From Burkholderiales bacterium (lineage in GTDB: Bacteria > Pseudomonadota > Gammaproteobacteria > Burkholderiales > Casimicrobiaceae): a stretch of DNA of 36,120 nt. Shown here in pieces: positions 16,367 through 24,328 of the stretch. Numbering within the stretch: position 1 is the stretch's first letter; each line of letters opens with the position of its first letter. Location of the stretch: the NCBI GenBank assembly GCA_025352105.1, contig JANXUB010000154.1, positions 1-36,120 of the forward strand, read 5' to 3'. The notes below the pieces were generated by a model that did no database searches, was not told the origin of the DNA, and saw only the letters and a list, made by a program, of their open reading frames with translations. A program made the position numbers and the translations under genes.

Positions 16367-17095
16367 ATGATGTTGAATATCGAGACATTGAAGGTGAGCA
16401 TTTGGCGCGGTGGGGCGGACGGTCAATTCGTCAGCTATGACGTGCCTCGTCTTGACAGTCAGACCGTGCTTGATGTCGTCACGTACGTGCAACGCTCGAT
16501 CGATCCGGGTTTGAGTTACCGTTTTTCGTGTCGCGTCGGCATGTGTGGCTCTTGCGCGATGACGGTCAACGGTATTGCGCGCTGGACGTGTCGCACCCAT
16601 GTGTCCAAGGTGTCGGTAAACGACGCGCTTGAGCTTGCGCCGTTGTCAAACTTGCCGATCATCAAGGATCTTGCGACCGACATGAGCACGTTCTTTGACA
16701 AATGGGCGGGTGCCAAAGGGCAGTTTCGAGGAGAGCGCACACGTCACGAGGACTTCGCCAACGTACTGCCGAGCTCGGCTGCCCGTAAAGCAGCAGATGC
16801 CGGCATTGAATGCATCGGCTGCGGTGTCTGTTACGCATCCTGCGACACCGTTACGTGGCGACCGGATTACCTCGGGCCTGCGGCACTCAATCGCGCATGG
16901 ACGCTCGTTAATGACGAGCGCGATGTTGTGGGCCGCGAACGTTTGCGCGCGGTTGCAGGTGACGCGGGTTGTCATGCCTGTCATACACACACCACATGTT
17001 CCGAGCGCTGCCCGAAAGGCATCGCGCCCACGCTGGGAATCAGCGGCTTGAAACGCGTCACCGCTCGCGCCGCCGTTCGCGGAGAGCTCGATTGA
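16367..17095 (+). CDS. Succinate dehydrogenase/fumarate reductase-type iron-sulfur subunit
   Basis: This 242-residue protein has the FrdB/SdhB layout. The N-terminal ferredoxin domain binds a [2Fe-2S] cluster through Cys55, Cys60, Cys63 and Cys75. The C-terminal domain has a [4Fe-4S] motif CIGCGVCYASC (Cys149, 152, 155, 159) and a further cluster motif with Cys202, 205, 211 and 215, ending CPKG. It should pass electrons between the flavoprotein encoded 3.2 kb downstream and the membrane anchors encoded next. The stop overlaps the next start (TTGA). It is the first gene of the operon. No clear Shine-Dalgarno precedes the double ATG. Confidence 0.92.
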   Translation: MMLNIETLKVSIWRGGADGQFVSYDVPRLDSQTVLDVVTYVQRSIDPGLSYRFSCRVGMCGSCAMTVNGIARWTCRTHVSKVSVNDALELAPLSNLPIIKDLATDMSTFFDKWAGAKGQFRGERTRHEDFANVLPSSAARKAADAGIECIGCGVCYASCDTVTWRPDYLGPAALNRAWTLVNDERDVVGRERLRAVAGDAGCHACHTHTTCSERCPKGIAPTLGISGLKRVTARAAVRGELD

Positions 17096-17433
17096 GCGCG
17101 GCGACTCAGGCGAAACTCTGGTATGCCCAACGCATTAGCGCGATGGTGTTGGCGCTTTGCGTGGTTGTACATATCGTGACCATTTTGTATGCCGTGCGCG
17201 GCGGATTGACGGCGGCGGAAATTCTTGGGAGAACCCGAGGAAACGCCGCTTTTGCCGCGTTCTACGTGCTCTTTGTTCTGAGCGCCGCGATTCATGCGCC
17301 TATCGGTCTGGCTCGCATTGCCGAAGAGTGGCTTCAGTGGCGCGGGCGTTTGATGAATGTGGTGTTGTCAGTGTTTGCGGCAGCGCTGGTTTTTACGGGG
17401 CTCTCAGCGGTGTGGGGGCTTTATGGCGGGTAG
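17092..17433 (+). CDS. Cytochrome-b-type membrane anchor subunit 1 of the Sdh/Frd-like complex
   Basis: This small membrane protein (113 residues) has three predicted transmembrane helices, near residues 15-33, 50-70 and 88-108. His residues in helices 1 and 2 (VVHIVTI, AIHAPIGL) are candidate heme b ligands. The start is TTG at 17092, overlapping the TGA of the Fe-S gene. The frame extends upstream, but that part is basic, non-hydrophobic and antisense to conserved Cys codons, so it is not coding. It overlaps the next gene by 11 bases. The two anchors and heme would link the complex to the quinone pool. Confidence 0.85.
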   Translation: MSAATQAKLWYAQRISAMVLALCVVVHIVTILYAVRGGLTAAEILGRTRGNAAFAAFYVLFVLSAAIHAPIGLARIAEEWLQWRGRLMNVVLSVFAAALVFTGLSAVWGLYGG

Positions 17434-17797
17434 CGCCAACACGGCCCGGCGAAATGATCGTCGTGCGCGCGGGATGCCGGGCTACTGGGCGTTTGTTGTG
17501 CACCGTTTGTCGGGCGTTGGCCTTGCGTTATTCATCCCAGTGCATTTCTGGGCGCTGTCGAAGAGCCTTCAAGGTGAAGCGTCTCTGACTTCGTTCTTGC
17601 GCTGGACGGACACAGCACTATTTAAGTTTGCCGAGTGGGGTTTGGTGTGTTTGCTTGCAGCACATCTGGTGGGCGGGCTTCGCTTGCTACTGATCGAATT
17701 TGCGCCATGGCGCGGTGTCCGCAGCGGCTGGATCGTGGCAATGGTCGGGACAACCCTGTCGGTTGCGATCCTGCTTGCTGCGCTAATGATGCACTGA
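17423..17797 (+). CDS. Cytochrome-b-type membrane anchor subunit 2 (SdhC-like)
   Basis: This 124-residue protein has three predicted transmembrane helices. It contains the SdhC-like pattern VHRLSGVGLALFIPVHFWAL in helix 1 and AAHLVGGLRLLL in helix 2, with His residues placed as in b-type heme-binding succinate dehydrogenase anchors. The ATG at 17423 lies inside the end of the previous gene, so translation is probably coupled. The basic N-terminus (RRNDRRARG) would face the cytoplasm. With the previous subunit it forms a two-protein anchor, as in four-subunit Sdh/Frd complexes. Confidence 0.87.
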   Translation: MAGSANTARRNDRRARGMPGYWAFVVHRLSGVGLALFIPVHFWALSKSLQGEASLTSFLRWTDTALFKFAEWGLVCLLAAHLVGGLRLLLIEFAPWRGVRSGWIVAMVGTTLSVAILLAALMMH

Positions 17798-17818
17798 ACA
17801 AAACAAGGAGGAGTCCAA

Positions 17819-18805
17819 ATGATTCGCAGGAATTTCATAGTACGTGCGTTGACGGTCGCGCTAACCGCCGCCACCACGCTCGCGTGCAGCGCTGCATTCG
17901 CGCAAGCCTGGCCGAGCAAACCAGTGCGGATCGTCGTTCCATTTCCCGCCGGAGGCACGACCGACGTCGTGGCACGTCTTCTCGGCCAGCGACTACAGGA
18001 AGCCTGGGGCCAGACGGTTATTGTCGAAAACAAGACCGGTGCTGGTGGCAACATCGGAGCCACCGAAGTCGTGAGGGCCCCCAACGACGGCTACACGCTG
18101 TTGATGGCGTCTGGGTCGATCCTCACCGTCAACCCGCATATCTACGCCAAGATGCCGTTTGACGCCATGCAGGATTTTGCGCCGATCACCAATGTTGCGT
18201 CAGGGCCGATGGTGATCGTTGTTGGGCCAAGTGTGACGGCGAAAAACATTCCCGAGTTCATCGCGCTGGCCAAGGCAAAGCCAGGCGCGCTGAACTTTGG
18301 CTCTGCGGGCGTGGGCAGTCAGGTTCACATGGCTGGCGAGAACTTTCTCTATAGCGCTGGTATCGACTTGAAGCATGTGCCTTACAAAGGTGAGTCGCTG
18401 GCGTTGACCGATGTGGCAGGAGGCAGTGTTGAGATGGTGCCCGGTAATCTGGCAGCGATGCTTCCGTTCATCAAGAGCGGCAAGGTGCGGGCACTTGGCG
18501 TGACCGGCGCTGAACGCAGCCCCGCCGCGCCGGACATCCCGACTGTCGCCGAGGCCGGGTTGCCAGGGTTTGTCAATGTTGGATGGTTTGGACTGCTCGC
18601 GCCGGCTGGAACATCGAAGGAGATCATCGAGAAGGTCCAGCGTGACGCTGCCAGCGCACTCCGGACCGACGATATGAAGCAGCGCCTGATTGCAGTGGGA
18701 ATGGTGCCAGTAGCCAACACACCAAGCCAGTTTGCCGAGGCGATCCGCTCTGAAAGCGCGAACTGGGCGAAGGTGGTTCGCGAACGAAAGATTCAGCAGC
18801 AGTAA
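17819..18805 (+). CDS. Bug/TctC-family periplasmic solute-binding protein
   Basis: This 328-residue protein has a signal peptide (to about AAFA, residues 1-28). The family signature WPSKPVRIVVPFPAGGTTDV follows, then GAGGNIGA and PNDGYTLLM. Bug proteins bind carboxylates, amino acids or vitamins in the periplasm and feed tripartite tricarboxylate transporters or act as sensors; they are very numerous in Burkholderiales. A strong AAGGAGGAG ribosome-binding site precedes the ATG. No TctA or TctB membrane genes lie nearby, so the transporter partner must be elsewhere. Its place inside the operon suggests that it binds the pathway substrate. Confidence 0.92.
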   Translation: MIRRNFIVRALTVALTAATTLACSAAFAQAWPSKPVRIVVPFPAGGTTDVVARLLGQRLQEAWGQTVIVENKTGAGGNIGATEVVRAPNDGYTLLMASGSILTVNPHIYAKMPFDAMQDFAPITNVASGPMVIVVGPSVTAKNIPEFIALAKAKPGALNFGSAGVGSQVHMAGENFLYSAGIDLKHVPYKGESLALTDVAGGSVEMVPGNLAAMLPFIKSGKVRALGVTGAERSPAAPDIPTVAEAGLPGFVNVGWFGLLAPAGTSKEIIEKVQRDAASALRTDDMKQRLIAVGMVPVANTPSQFAEAIRSESANWAKVVRERKIQQQ

Positions 18806-18808
18806 GTC

Positions 18809-19684
18809 ATGAAACTTGACATGACTGCGGTTGAAGAGGCCGCCAAAACGCTCTACATCCGCGCGCTCAAATCACTACCGCCTGATATTAAGGAAGGCAT
18901 GAGTCGATTGCAATTGCATGAGACCGACGCCACAGCCAAGTCGGTACTCGCCACGATGGTCACGAACATTGCCGTCGCTGAGCGCACCGACAATCTGCTG
19001 TGTCAGGACACCGGCATTCCGATCTACAACGTGGTCATCGGCGCAAACGTGCACTTTGACGGCGCAGCGCTAAAAGCTGCAGTTGTACGCGGTTGCACGC
19101 GCGCCACGAAGGAGCACCCGCTGCGCTCATCAGTCGTTCATCCGTTGACGCGAAAGAACGAGCATACGAGCGGCGGTATCGGCGTTCCCGTCATTCACTT
19201 TGAGTTTGATGACCGTGAGGACACGGTCGAAATTGAGATGATCCCGAAGGGAAGCGGATCCGAGAATAATTCGTTTCTTCGCATGGCGATACCAGCCGAA
19301 GGCATTGATGCGATCAAACGTTTCGTCGTCGACTGCGTCATCGCAGCCGGCGGCAAGACCTGTCCGCCCACCATCGTCGGCGTCGGCGTCGGCGGCACGT
19401 CTGATCTGTGCGTGCATCTCGCCAAGCGGGCCGCCACGCGTCCGCTCGGCTCAACCTGCAGCGATGCCGATGGTGCTCTTCTGGAGGCGTCGCTATCCAC
19501 CGCAGTGAACTTGCTGGGCGTTGGGCCGCAGGGGCTGGGCGGTGACGCAACGGCGTTTGCCGTTCACGTTGAGCTGGCCGCGACGCACATCACAATGAAT
19601 CCTGTGGCGGTGAACATGCAGTGCCATTCCGCCCGCCGCGCACGCGCCACATTCACGCCCAGTGGCGTCGAGTTTGGGTACTGA
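18809..19684 (+). CDS. Class I fumarase/tartrate dehydratase, alpha subunit
   Basis: This 291-residue protein matches the N-terminal half of iron-sulfur fumarases, encoded separately as in tartrate dehydratase TtdA. Candidate [4Fe-4S] Cys ligands are in CQDTG (about residue 66), GKTCPP (about 187) and MQCHSARRA near the C-terminus. The [4Fe-4S] cluster acts as a Lewis acid for adding or removing water from a hydroxy-dicarboxylate. Relatives use fumarate/malate, tartrate, or mesaconate/citramalate; sequence alone does not choose among them. It begins 3 bases after the Bug gene and is followed after 2 bases by the beta subunit. Confidence 0.9.
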   Translation: MKLDMTAVEEAAKTLYIRALKSLPPDIKEGMSRLQLHETDATAKSVLATMVTNIAVAERTDNLLCQDTGIPIYNVVIGANVHFDGAALKAAVVRGCTRATKEHPLRSSVVHPLTRKNEHTSGGIGVPVIHFEFDDREDTVEIEMIPKGSGSENNSFLRMAIPAEGIDAIKRFVVDCVIAAGGKTCPPTIVGVGVGGTSDLCVHLAKRAATRPLGSTCSDADGALLEASLSTAVNLLGVGPQGLGGDATAFAVHVELAATHITMNPVAVNMQCHSARRARATFTPSGVEFGY

Positions 19685-19686
19685 TC

Positions 19687-20307
19687 ATGGCGCATTACGA
19701 TTTGCACATGCCGGTCAGCGAAGCCGACGTTCGCCAGCTGCGCACTAACGACACGGTCACCCTCCATGACACGCTGTTTGGCATCCGCGACGCAAGCTAC
19801 ATCGCACTGTTTGATCGGCAGCGAACGACCCGATTTGATTTGAACGGACACGCGGTGATTCACACTGCACCCAACGTGCGAAAAGTGCCGGTATCGCCAG
19901 AGTTTCCTGCGGGTTACGCACCGGTTTGCATCGGCACCACGACGAGTGATCGCATGGAGCGATTCACGCGCCAGCTCATGACGCAGATGGGCGTGCGTTT
20001 CATCATCGGCAAAGGTGGCATGCGGGACGGGTCGCTCGCGGCATTTCGGGAACTGGGCGGGGCCTACCTCGCAATCGTCGGTGGCACGGCCGCGCTGGAA
20101 ACGACGTGGATCGCGCAAATTGAGGATGTTGATCTCGATGATTTGAATCCCGAGTCACTCTGGAAGTTTGCCCTTCGCGAGCCCGACGGCTTTGGGCCAT
20201 TGCTGGTTGCCATGGATTCACACGGTGGATCGCTGTATGACGCCATCAACGCTGCCGTGGCGGATCGGCGTGCAGCCGCGTTGGCGAGTCTGGGCGTGTC
20301 AGCTTGA
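19687..20307 (+). CDS. Class I fumarase/tartrate dehydratase, beta subunit
   Basis: This 206-residue protein corresponds to the C-terminal Fumerase_C half (TtdB-like). It has GTTTSDRMERF, IIGKGGM, a Gly/Ala-rich IVGGTAALE, and a final LLVAMDSHGGSLYD, all typical of the family's substrate-binding domain. It forms an alpha2-beta2 hydratase with the preceding gene product. I chose the ATG at 19687, 2 bases after the alpha-subunit stop; a longer upstream frame overlaps the alpha gene and is not coding. Its TGA overlaps the TTG of the flavoprotein gene. Confidence 0.9.
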   Translation: MAHYDLHMPVSEADVRQLRTNDTVTLHDTLFGIRDASYIALFDRQRTTRFDLNGHAVIHTAPNVRKVPVSPEFPAGYAPVCIGTTTSDRMERFTRQLMTQMGVRFIIGKGGMRDGSLAAFRELGGAYLAIVGGTAALETTWIAQIEDVDLDDLNPESLWKFALREPDGFGPLLVAMDSHGGSLYDAINAAVADRRAAALASLGVSA

Positions 20308-22028
20308 AGCCTGACATCCAATATCGCAAGACGGACATACTGATTCTCGGCTCGGGCGGTGCCGGTCTCTTTGCTGCGTTGCACGCCCATCAGGCATCGC
20401 CAGATTTGCAGATCACAGTGGCCGTGAAGGGTCTTCTCGGGAAGAGCGGCTGTACGCGCATGGTGCAGGGCGGCTACAACGTTGCGCTTGCCGCGGGCGA
20501 CTCTGTCGAGCGGCACTTCATGGACACCATTGAGGGCGGCAAGTGGCTGCCCGATCAGGATCTGGCGTGGACTCTGGTGACCAAAGCGGTTGAGCGGATT
20601 CACGAACTTGAAAACGAGCTGGGCTGCTTTTTTGATCGCAACCCCGACGGCACCGTGCATCAAAAGGCATTTGCTGGACAAACGTTTGATCGCACTGTTC
20701 ACAAAGGCGATCAGACCGGCATCGAGATCATCAACCGGTTAGCCGAGCAGGTGTGGGCAAGAAAAATCGAGCGCATGGAGGAGCACCGCGCCATTGCGCT
20801 CATCAAGACGCGATCCGGTGACGCGCTTGCTGGCGTGCTGATGATTGATCTGCGCACTGGTGGCTTTGTGTTCGTGCAGGCCAAGGCCGTGCTCCTGGCC
20901 ACCGGCGGCGGCCCAACGATGTACAAGTACCACACGCCGAGCGGCGAGAAAAGCTGCGATGGTCTGTCGATGGCGCTCGATGCAGGCCTGACATTGCGCG
21001 ATATGGAAATGGTGCAGTTTCATCCGACGGGACTACTCGCCGGAACGGGCACGCGCATGACCGGCACGGTGCTCGAAGAAGGTTTGCGCGGCGCGGGCGG
21101 CTATCTGCTCAACGGCAACGGCGAGCGCTTCATGCACAACTACGATCCTCGCGGTGAGCGCGCAACGCGCGACGTTGTTTCGCGTAGCATCAACTCCGAA
21201 ATTCGCGCGGGCCGAACGTCTCCAAATGGCGGCGTGTTCATGGAGATGAAGCACCTCGGCGTCGACAATGTGCGCCGTAACTTCAAGGGCATGGTCGAGC
21301 GTTGTGCCGACTGCGGGTTTGATCTGGCGGGCGGGCGCGTTGAAGTTGTGCCGACAGCACATTACATGATGGGCGGCGTCGTATTTTCCGGCGACTCATC
21401 CACCGCGCTTGCGGGTTTGTTCGCTGCGGGCGAGGACACCGGAGGCGTGCACGGTGCCAACCGCCTCGGCGGAAATGGCGTTGCCAACTCAACGGTGTAT
21501 GGCGGTATTGCGGGCGACGCTATGGCCGCTTGGGTCAGACAGCACGGCGCATTTCGCGAGCCCGATGGAGAAGCCATCAACGACGTTGTCGCCCGACACG
21601 AGGCCCCATTTTCACGACCGCACGGCAACACCAACGCACTGCGCGAAGCGCTGTACGAAATCATGTGGAACGATGTCGGCATCGCGCGCACCGCAAGCGG
21701 GCTGGCTCGGGCTGATTCAAGCCTCGTCGGACTCCACGACGAGCTCAATCGAACTGGAGTGTCTGGCGACACGCGTGCGTTCAATTTAAGCTGGCATGAC
21801 TGGCTCAATCTGCGCAGTTTGATTGCGGTCAGTCGCTCGATCGTGATGGCTGCAATCGCCCGCGAAGACTCACGCGGCGCGCATTTTCGCGAAGATTTTC
21901 CGGACACCGGCGATCTGCCCTCGTCGAGCTACACGCTCGTTCATCAAGCGGGCGAAAAGCTCGCTCTCACCACAGAGCGCGTGCGGTTCACGCGCATCCA
22001 GCCGGGCGAAAGCCTGTTAACTCAATAG
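20304..22028 (+). CDS. Fumarate reductase/succinate dehydrogenase-type flavoprotein, Cys at the flavin-His position
   Basis: This 574-residue FAD protein starts at a TTG overlapping the previous stop. It has the N-terminal dinucleotide fold DILILGSGGAGLFAA. The dicarboxylate site is conserved: QFHPTGL, the catalytic Arg region RATRDVVSR, PTAHYMMGG, and VHGANRLGGN near the C-terminal FAD contacts. Where the family usually has the His that binds FAD covalently (in the segment before the GG of the isoalloxazine site), this protein has Cys50 in KSGCTRMVQGGYN. FAD is therefore probably non-covalent, as in L-aspartate oxidase. It belongs to the complex encoded at the start of the operon, although five other genes separate it from the Fe-S gene. 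The reaction could be fumarate reduction or oxidation of another dicarboxylate. Confidence 0.9.
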   Translation: MKPDIQYRKTDILILGSGGAGLFAALHAHQASPDLQITVAVKGLLGKSGCTRMVQGGYNVALAAGDSVERHFMDTIEGGKWLPDQDLAWTLVTKAVERIHELENELGCFFDRNPDGTVHQKAFAGQTFDRTVHKGDQTGIEIINRLAEQVWARKIERMEEHRAIALIKTRSGDALAGVLMIDLRTGGFVFVQAKAVLLATGGGPTMYKYHTPSGEKSCDGLSMALDAGLTLRDMEMVQFHPTGLLAGTGTRMTGTVLEEGLRGAGGYLLNGNGERFMHNYDPRGERATRDVVSRSINSEIRAGRTSPNGGVFMEMKHLGVDNVRRNFKGMVERCADCGFDLAGGRVEVVPTAHYMMGGVVFSGDSSTALAGLFAAGEDTGGVHGANRLGGNGVANSTVYGGIAGDAMAAWVRQHGAFREPDGEAINDVVARHEAPFSRPHGNTNALREALYEIMWNDVGIARTASGLARADSSLVGLHDELNRTGVSGDTRAFNLSWHDWLNLRSLIAVSRSIVMAAIAREDSRGAHFREDFPDTGDLPSSSYTLVHQAGEKLALTTERVRFTRIQPGESLLTQ

Positions 22029-22051
22029 TCATTCACCCACTCGTCTCACTA

Positions 22052-23692
22052 ATGCCACCACCGCTCCAACCGGCCGTTCGCGGCGCAGACGCGCTTATCC
22101 AGACGCTTTTACTCGCAGGCGTAAAGAAGGTATTCACGCTCTCAGGCAACCACATCATGCCGGTGTTCGACGCGGCGTTTGCGTCCGACATTGAGCTCAT
22201 TCATACGCGTCACGAAGCCTCAACGGTTCACATGGCCGATGCCTATGCCCGCATCACGGGCGAAGTGGGCATCGCGCTCGTCACGGGTGGGCCGGGGCAT
22301 GCCAACGCAATTCCGGCGCTGTACACGGCGCAAATGGCCGAGTCCCCGGTGGTGCTTCTGTCGGGTCATGCGCCCGTGGCGCAACTGGGCAAGGGCGCGT
22401 TTCAGGAGATGCGGCAAGCGGACTTAGCCGCGCCGGTGAGCAAGGCGTCCTGGATGTGTGCGAGTGTGGACGAGATCGCTGCTGACATGGCAAACGCCAT
22501 TCGAATTGCAAAATCAGGACGTCCCGGCCCGGTTCATTTGAGCCTGCCGTCCGATGTGCTGGAAGCGATGACCAGCGTTTCGCTTCCGCCAAAAGACGCA
22601 TTCGCTGTCGTGCCGTTGAAAATGGGCAGCACCGACGCTGACGCCATTGCGAAGCGACTTGCGAGCGCATCGCGCCCGCTGATTCTGACCGGTCCGGCGA
22701 GCTTGACAAAGGCACAGCGCAAATGCGTAGCCGCACTTGAAGCCGCGTCTGGCATACCTGTCGTCGGTATGGAGAGCCCGCGCGGCGTGACCGACCCGAG
22801 CCTGGGCGCTTTCGCTGAGTGTCTCGCCGAGAGCGATTGTGTTCTGCTGCTCGGCAAGCGGCTCGATTTCACGCTCAAGTTTGGCGCGAAGCCGACATTC
22901 GCCGCAAACTGCTCATGGCTGCAAATTGATTCTGAGCAAATCGAGATTGATCGCTCGCTCAAGGCGCTTGGCTCACGGCTCGAAGTCGCGGCGATTGCCG
23001 ATGCCGCATCAGCCGTCGACGCGCTGACGCAGTCGCAACACTGGAATCGCAGCGGCGCGCAGGCGTGGCTTCAGAAGGTGCAAGCCTCAATCGCGTATCG
23101 ACCGACCGGCTGGGCGACGGCCACGTCCAGCATGGCGGATCGATTGCATCCCGTCCAAGCCCTAGGCCCGCTGCAAACGCTGCTCAACGATCATCCCGAC
23201 GCGGTGTTCATTTCGGACGGTGGTGAGATTGGTCAATGGGCGCAAGCGCTTTTGCACGCGCCGCATCGCGTGATTAACGGTGTCGCGGGCGCTATTGGCG
23301 CGGCGCTTCCATTCGCACTCGGAGCGCGCGTGGCGTTGCCCAACGCACCGATTGTCGCGGTCATGGGCGATGGCACGTTCGGCTTTCACTGCGCAGAATT
23401 TGATACCGCTGTGCGCTATGCGTTGCCGTTTGTCGCCGTCATCGGCAACGATGCGCGCTGGAATGCCGAGTATCAAATTCAGTTGCGCGACTACGGCCGT
23501 GAGCGCACGATTGGTTGCGAACTGCTACCTTCGCATTACGACAAAATCGCGGCGGCGTTTGGCGCGCATGGCGAAAGCGTGACGTCCGCCGCCGCGCTTC
23601 AGCCCGCCGTTGCGCGCGCAGCTGCGTCGGGCAAACCGGCTTGCGTCAACGTCTTTATCGAAGGTTTTCCAGCGCCGAACATCAAGCGCTAG
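22052..23692 (+). CDS. Thiamine-diphosphate-dependent enzyme, acetolactate synthase-like
   Basis: This 546-residue protein has the three-domain build of ThDP enzymes. The N-terminal domain carries the activating Glu55 in RHEAS and the [12 protein letters not shown] motif. The middle domain (about 195-330) contains [11 protein letters not shown]. The C-terminal ThDP-binding motif starts GDGTFGFH and ends in ND. The family includes acetolactate synthase, glyoxylate carboligase, benzoylformate decarboxylase, oxalyl-CoA decarboxylase and 2-hydroxyacyl-CoA lyase; I cannot choose among them. It lies 23 bases after the flavoprotein gene and is probably the last gene of the operon, acting on a 2-oxo acid or its CoA ester. 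No clear Shine-Dalgarno is present. Confidence 0.88.
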   Translation: MPPPLQPAVRGADALIQTLLLAGVKKVFTLSGNHIMPVFDAAFASDIELIHTRHEASTVHMADAYARITGEVGIALVTGGPGHANAIPALYTAQMAESPVVLLSGHAPVAQLGKGAFQEMRQADLAAPVSKASWMCASVDEIAADMANAIRIAKSGRPGPVHLSLPSDVLEAMTSVSLPPKDAFAVVPLKMGSTDADAIAKRLASASRPLILTGPASLTKAQRKCVAALEAASGIPVVGMESPRGVTDPSLGAFAECLAESDCVLLLGKRLDFTLKFGAKPTFAANCSWLQIDSEQIEIDRSLKALGSRLEVAAIADAASAVDALTQSQHWNRSGAQAWLQKVQASIAYRPTGWATATSSMADRLHPVQALGPLQTLLNDHPDAVFISDGGEIGQWAQALLHAPHRVINGVAGAIGAALPFALGARVALPNAPIVAVMGDGTFGFHCAEFDTAVRYALPFVAVIGNDARWNAEYQIQLRDYGRERTIGCELLPSHYDKIAAAFGAHGESVTSAAALQPAVARAAASGKPACVNVFIEGFPAPNIKR

Positions 23693-23696
23693 CCGG

Positions 23697-24188
23697 TCAT
23701 TTCGCTTCAGTGCCCCGGCTGTGGTCAACATAGGTCAACGGCAGCACGGTCGTCTCTTTGACCTTCTCCAGCACGAACGCGGACTTCACATTCACCACGC
23801 CTGGCAGCGTCAGCACACGATCCATCAGAAACGCGGTGTAGTGCTTCAGATCGGGCATCACAACCTGCATCGTGTAATCCATTTCGCCCGAGAGCGAATG
23901 GCACCACGTCACCTCGGACCAGGTCTGCACCGCCGCTTTCAGGCGGTCGCGTGCTTTGGCGTCGCGTTTGTCGAGGGCAACGTCCAGATGCACGGTCAGA
24001 CCGAGGCCGACTTTCTCGGGATTGAGCAACGCGGCGTAGCTTGAGATGATGCCGTCCTCTTCAAGCGCACGCACGCGGCGCAGACACGGCGAGGCAGAGA
24101 GCGAGACTTTCTCGGCAAGCTCGATGTTGGAGAGTCGGCCGTCGGCCTGAAGTGTCTCTAAAATGCGCAAATCGGTACGATCCATCAT
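23697..24188 (-). CDS. Lrp/AsnC-family transcriptional regulator
   Basis: This 163-residue protein is of standard Lrp length. The N-terminal helix-turn-helix spans about 4-60 (DLRILETLQADGRLSNIELAE, then LSASPCLRRVRALEEDGII). The C-terminal RAM ligand-binding domain contains WSEVTWCHSLSGEMDY. Such proteins usually bind an amino acid and often control a divergent gene. The divergent neighbour is HPPD of tyrosine catabolism, so an aromatic amino acid or its keto acid is a plausible effector. It converges on the ThDP enzyme gene, with only 4 bases between the stops. Confidence 0.92.
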   Translation of the reverse strand: MMDRTDLRILETLQADGRLSNIELAEKVSLSASPCLRRVRALEEDGIISSYAALLNPEKVGLGLTVHLDVALDKRDAKARDRLKAAVQTWSEVTWCHSLSGEMDYTMQVVMPDLKHYTAFLMDRVLTLPGVVNVKSAFVLEKVKETTVLPLTYVDHSRGTEAK

Positions 24189-24227
24189 TTACGTGCTTGC
24201 TTCGTTTGTATGTGCGCAATTATAAGC

Positions 24228-24249
24228 CTCATAAATTGAATATTATGAG
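24228..24249. promoter_or_regulatory. Inverted repeat, candidate Lrp operator
   Basis: CTCATAA and TTATGAG form a perfect 7-base dyad separated by 8 A/T-rich bases. It lies in the 140-base gap between the divergent Lrp-family gene and HPPD, 39 bases upstream of the Lrp-family start. Lrp-type regulators bind A/T-rich dyads of this kind, so it is the natural candidate operator for autoregulation and control of HPPD. Confidence 0.5.
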
Positions 24250-24328
24250 CATGATCGCATCATCATTGCGTCAACGTTACGACACAATTTAGTCTGAAAA
24301 ATTTCACGCAATACAGAAGGCAATTTCG

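Noticed and set aside
16969-17091. N-terminal extension of the first membrane anchor
   Set aside because: The upstream in-frame part overlaps the conserved cluster-binding Cys codons of the Fe-S subunit, is highly basic and not hydrophobic. The TTG at 17092 gives a normal anchor protein.
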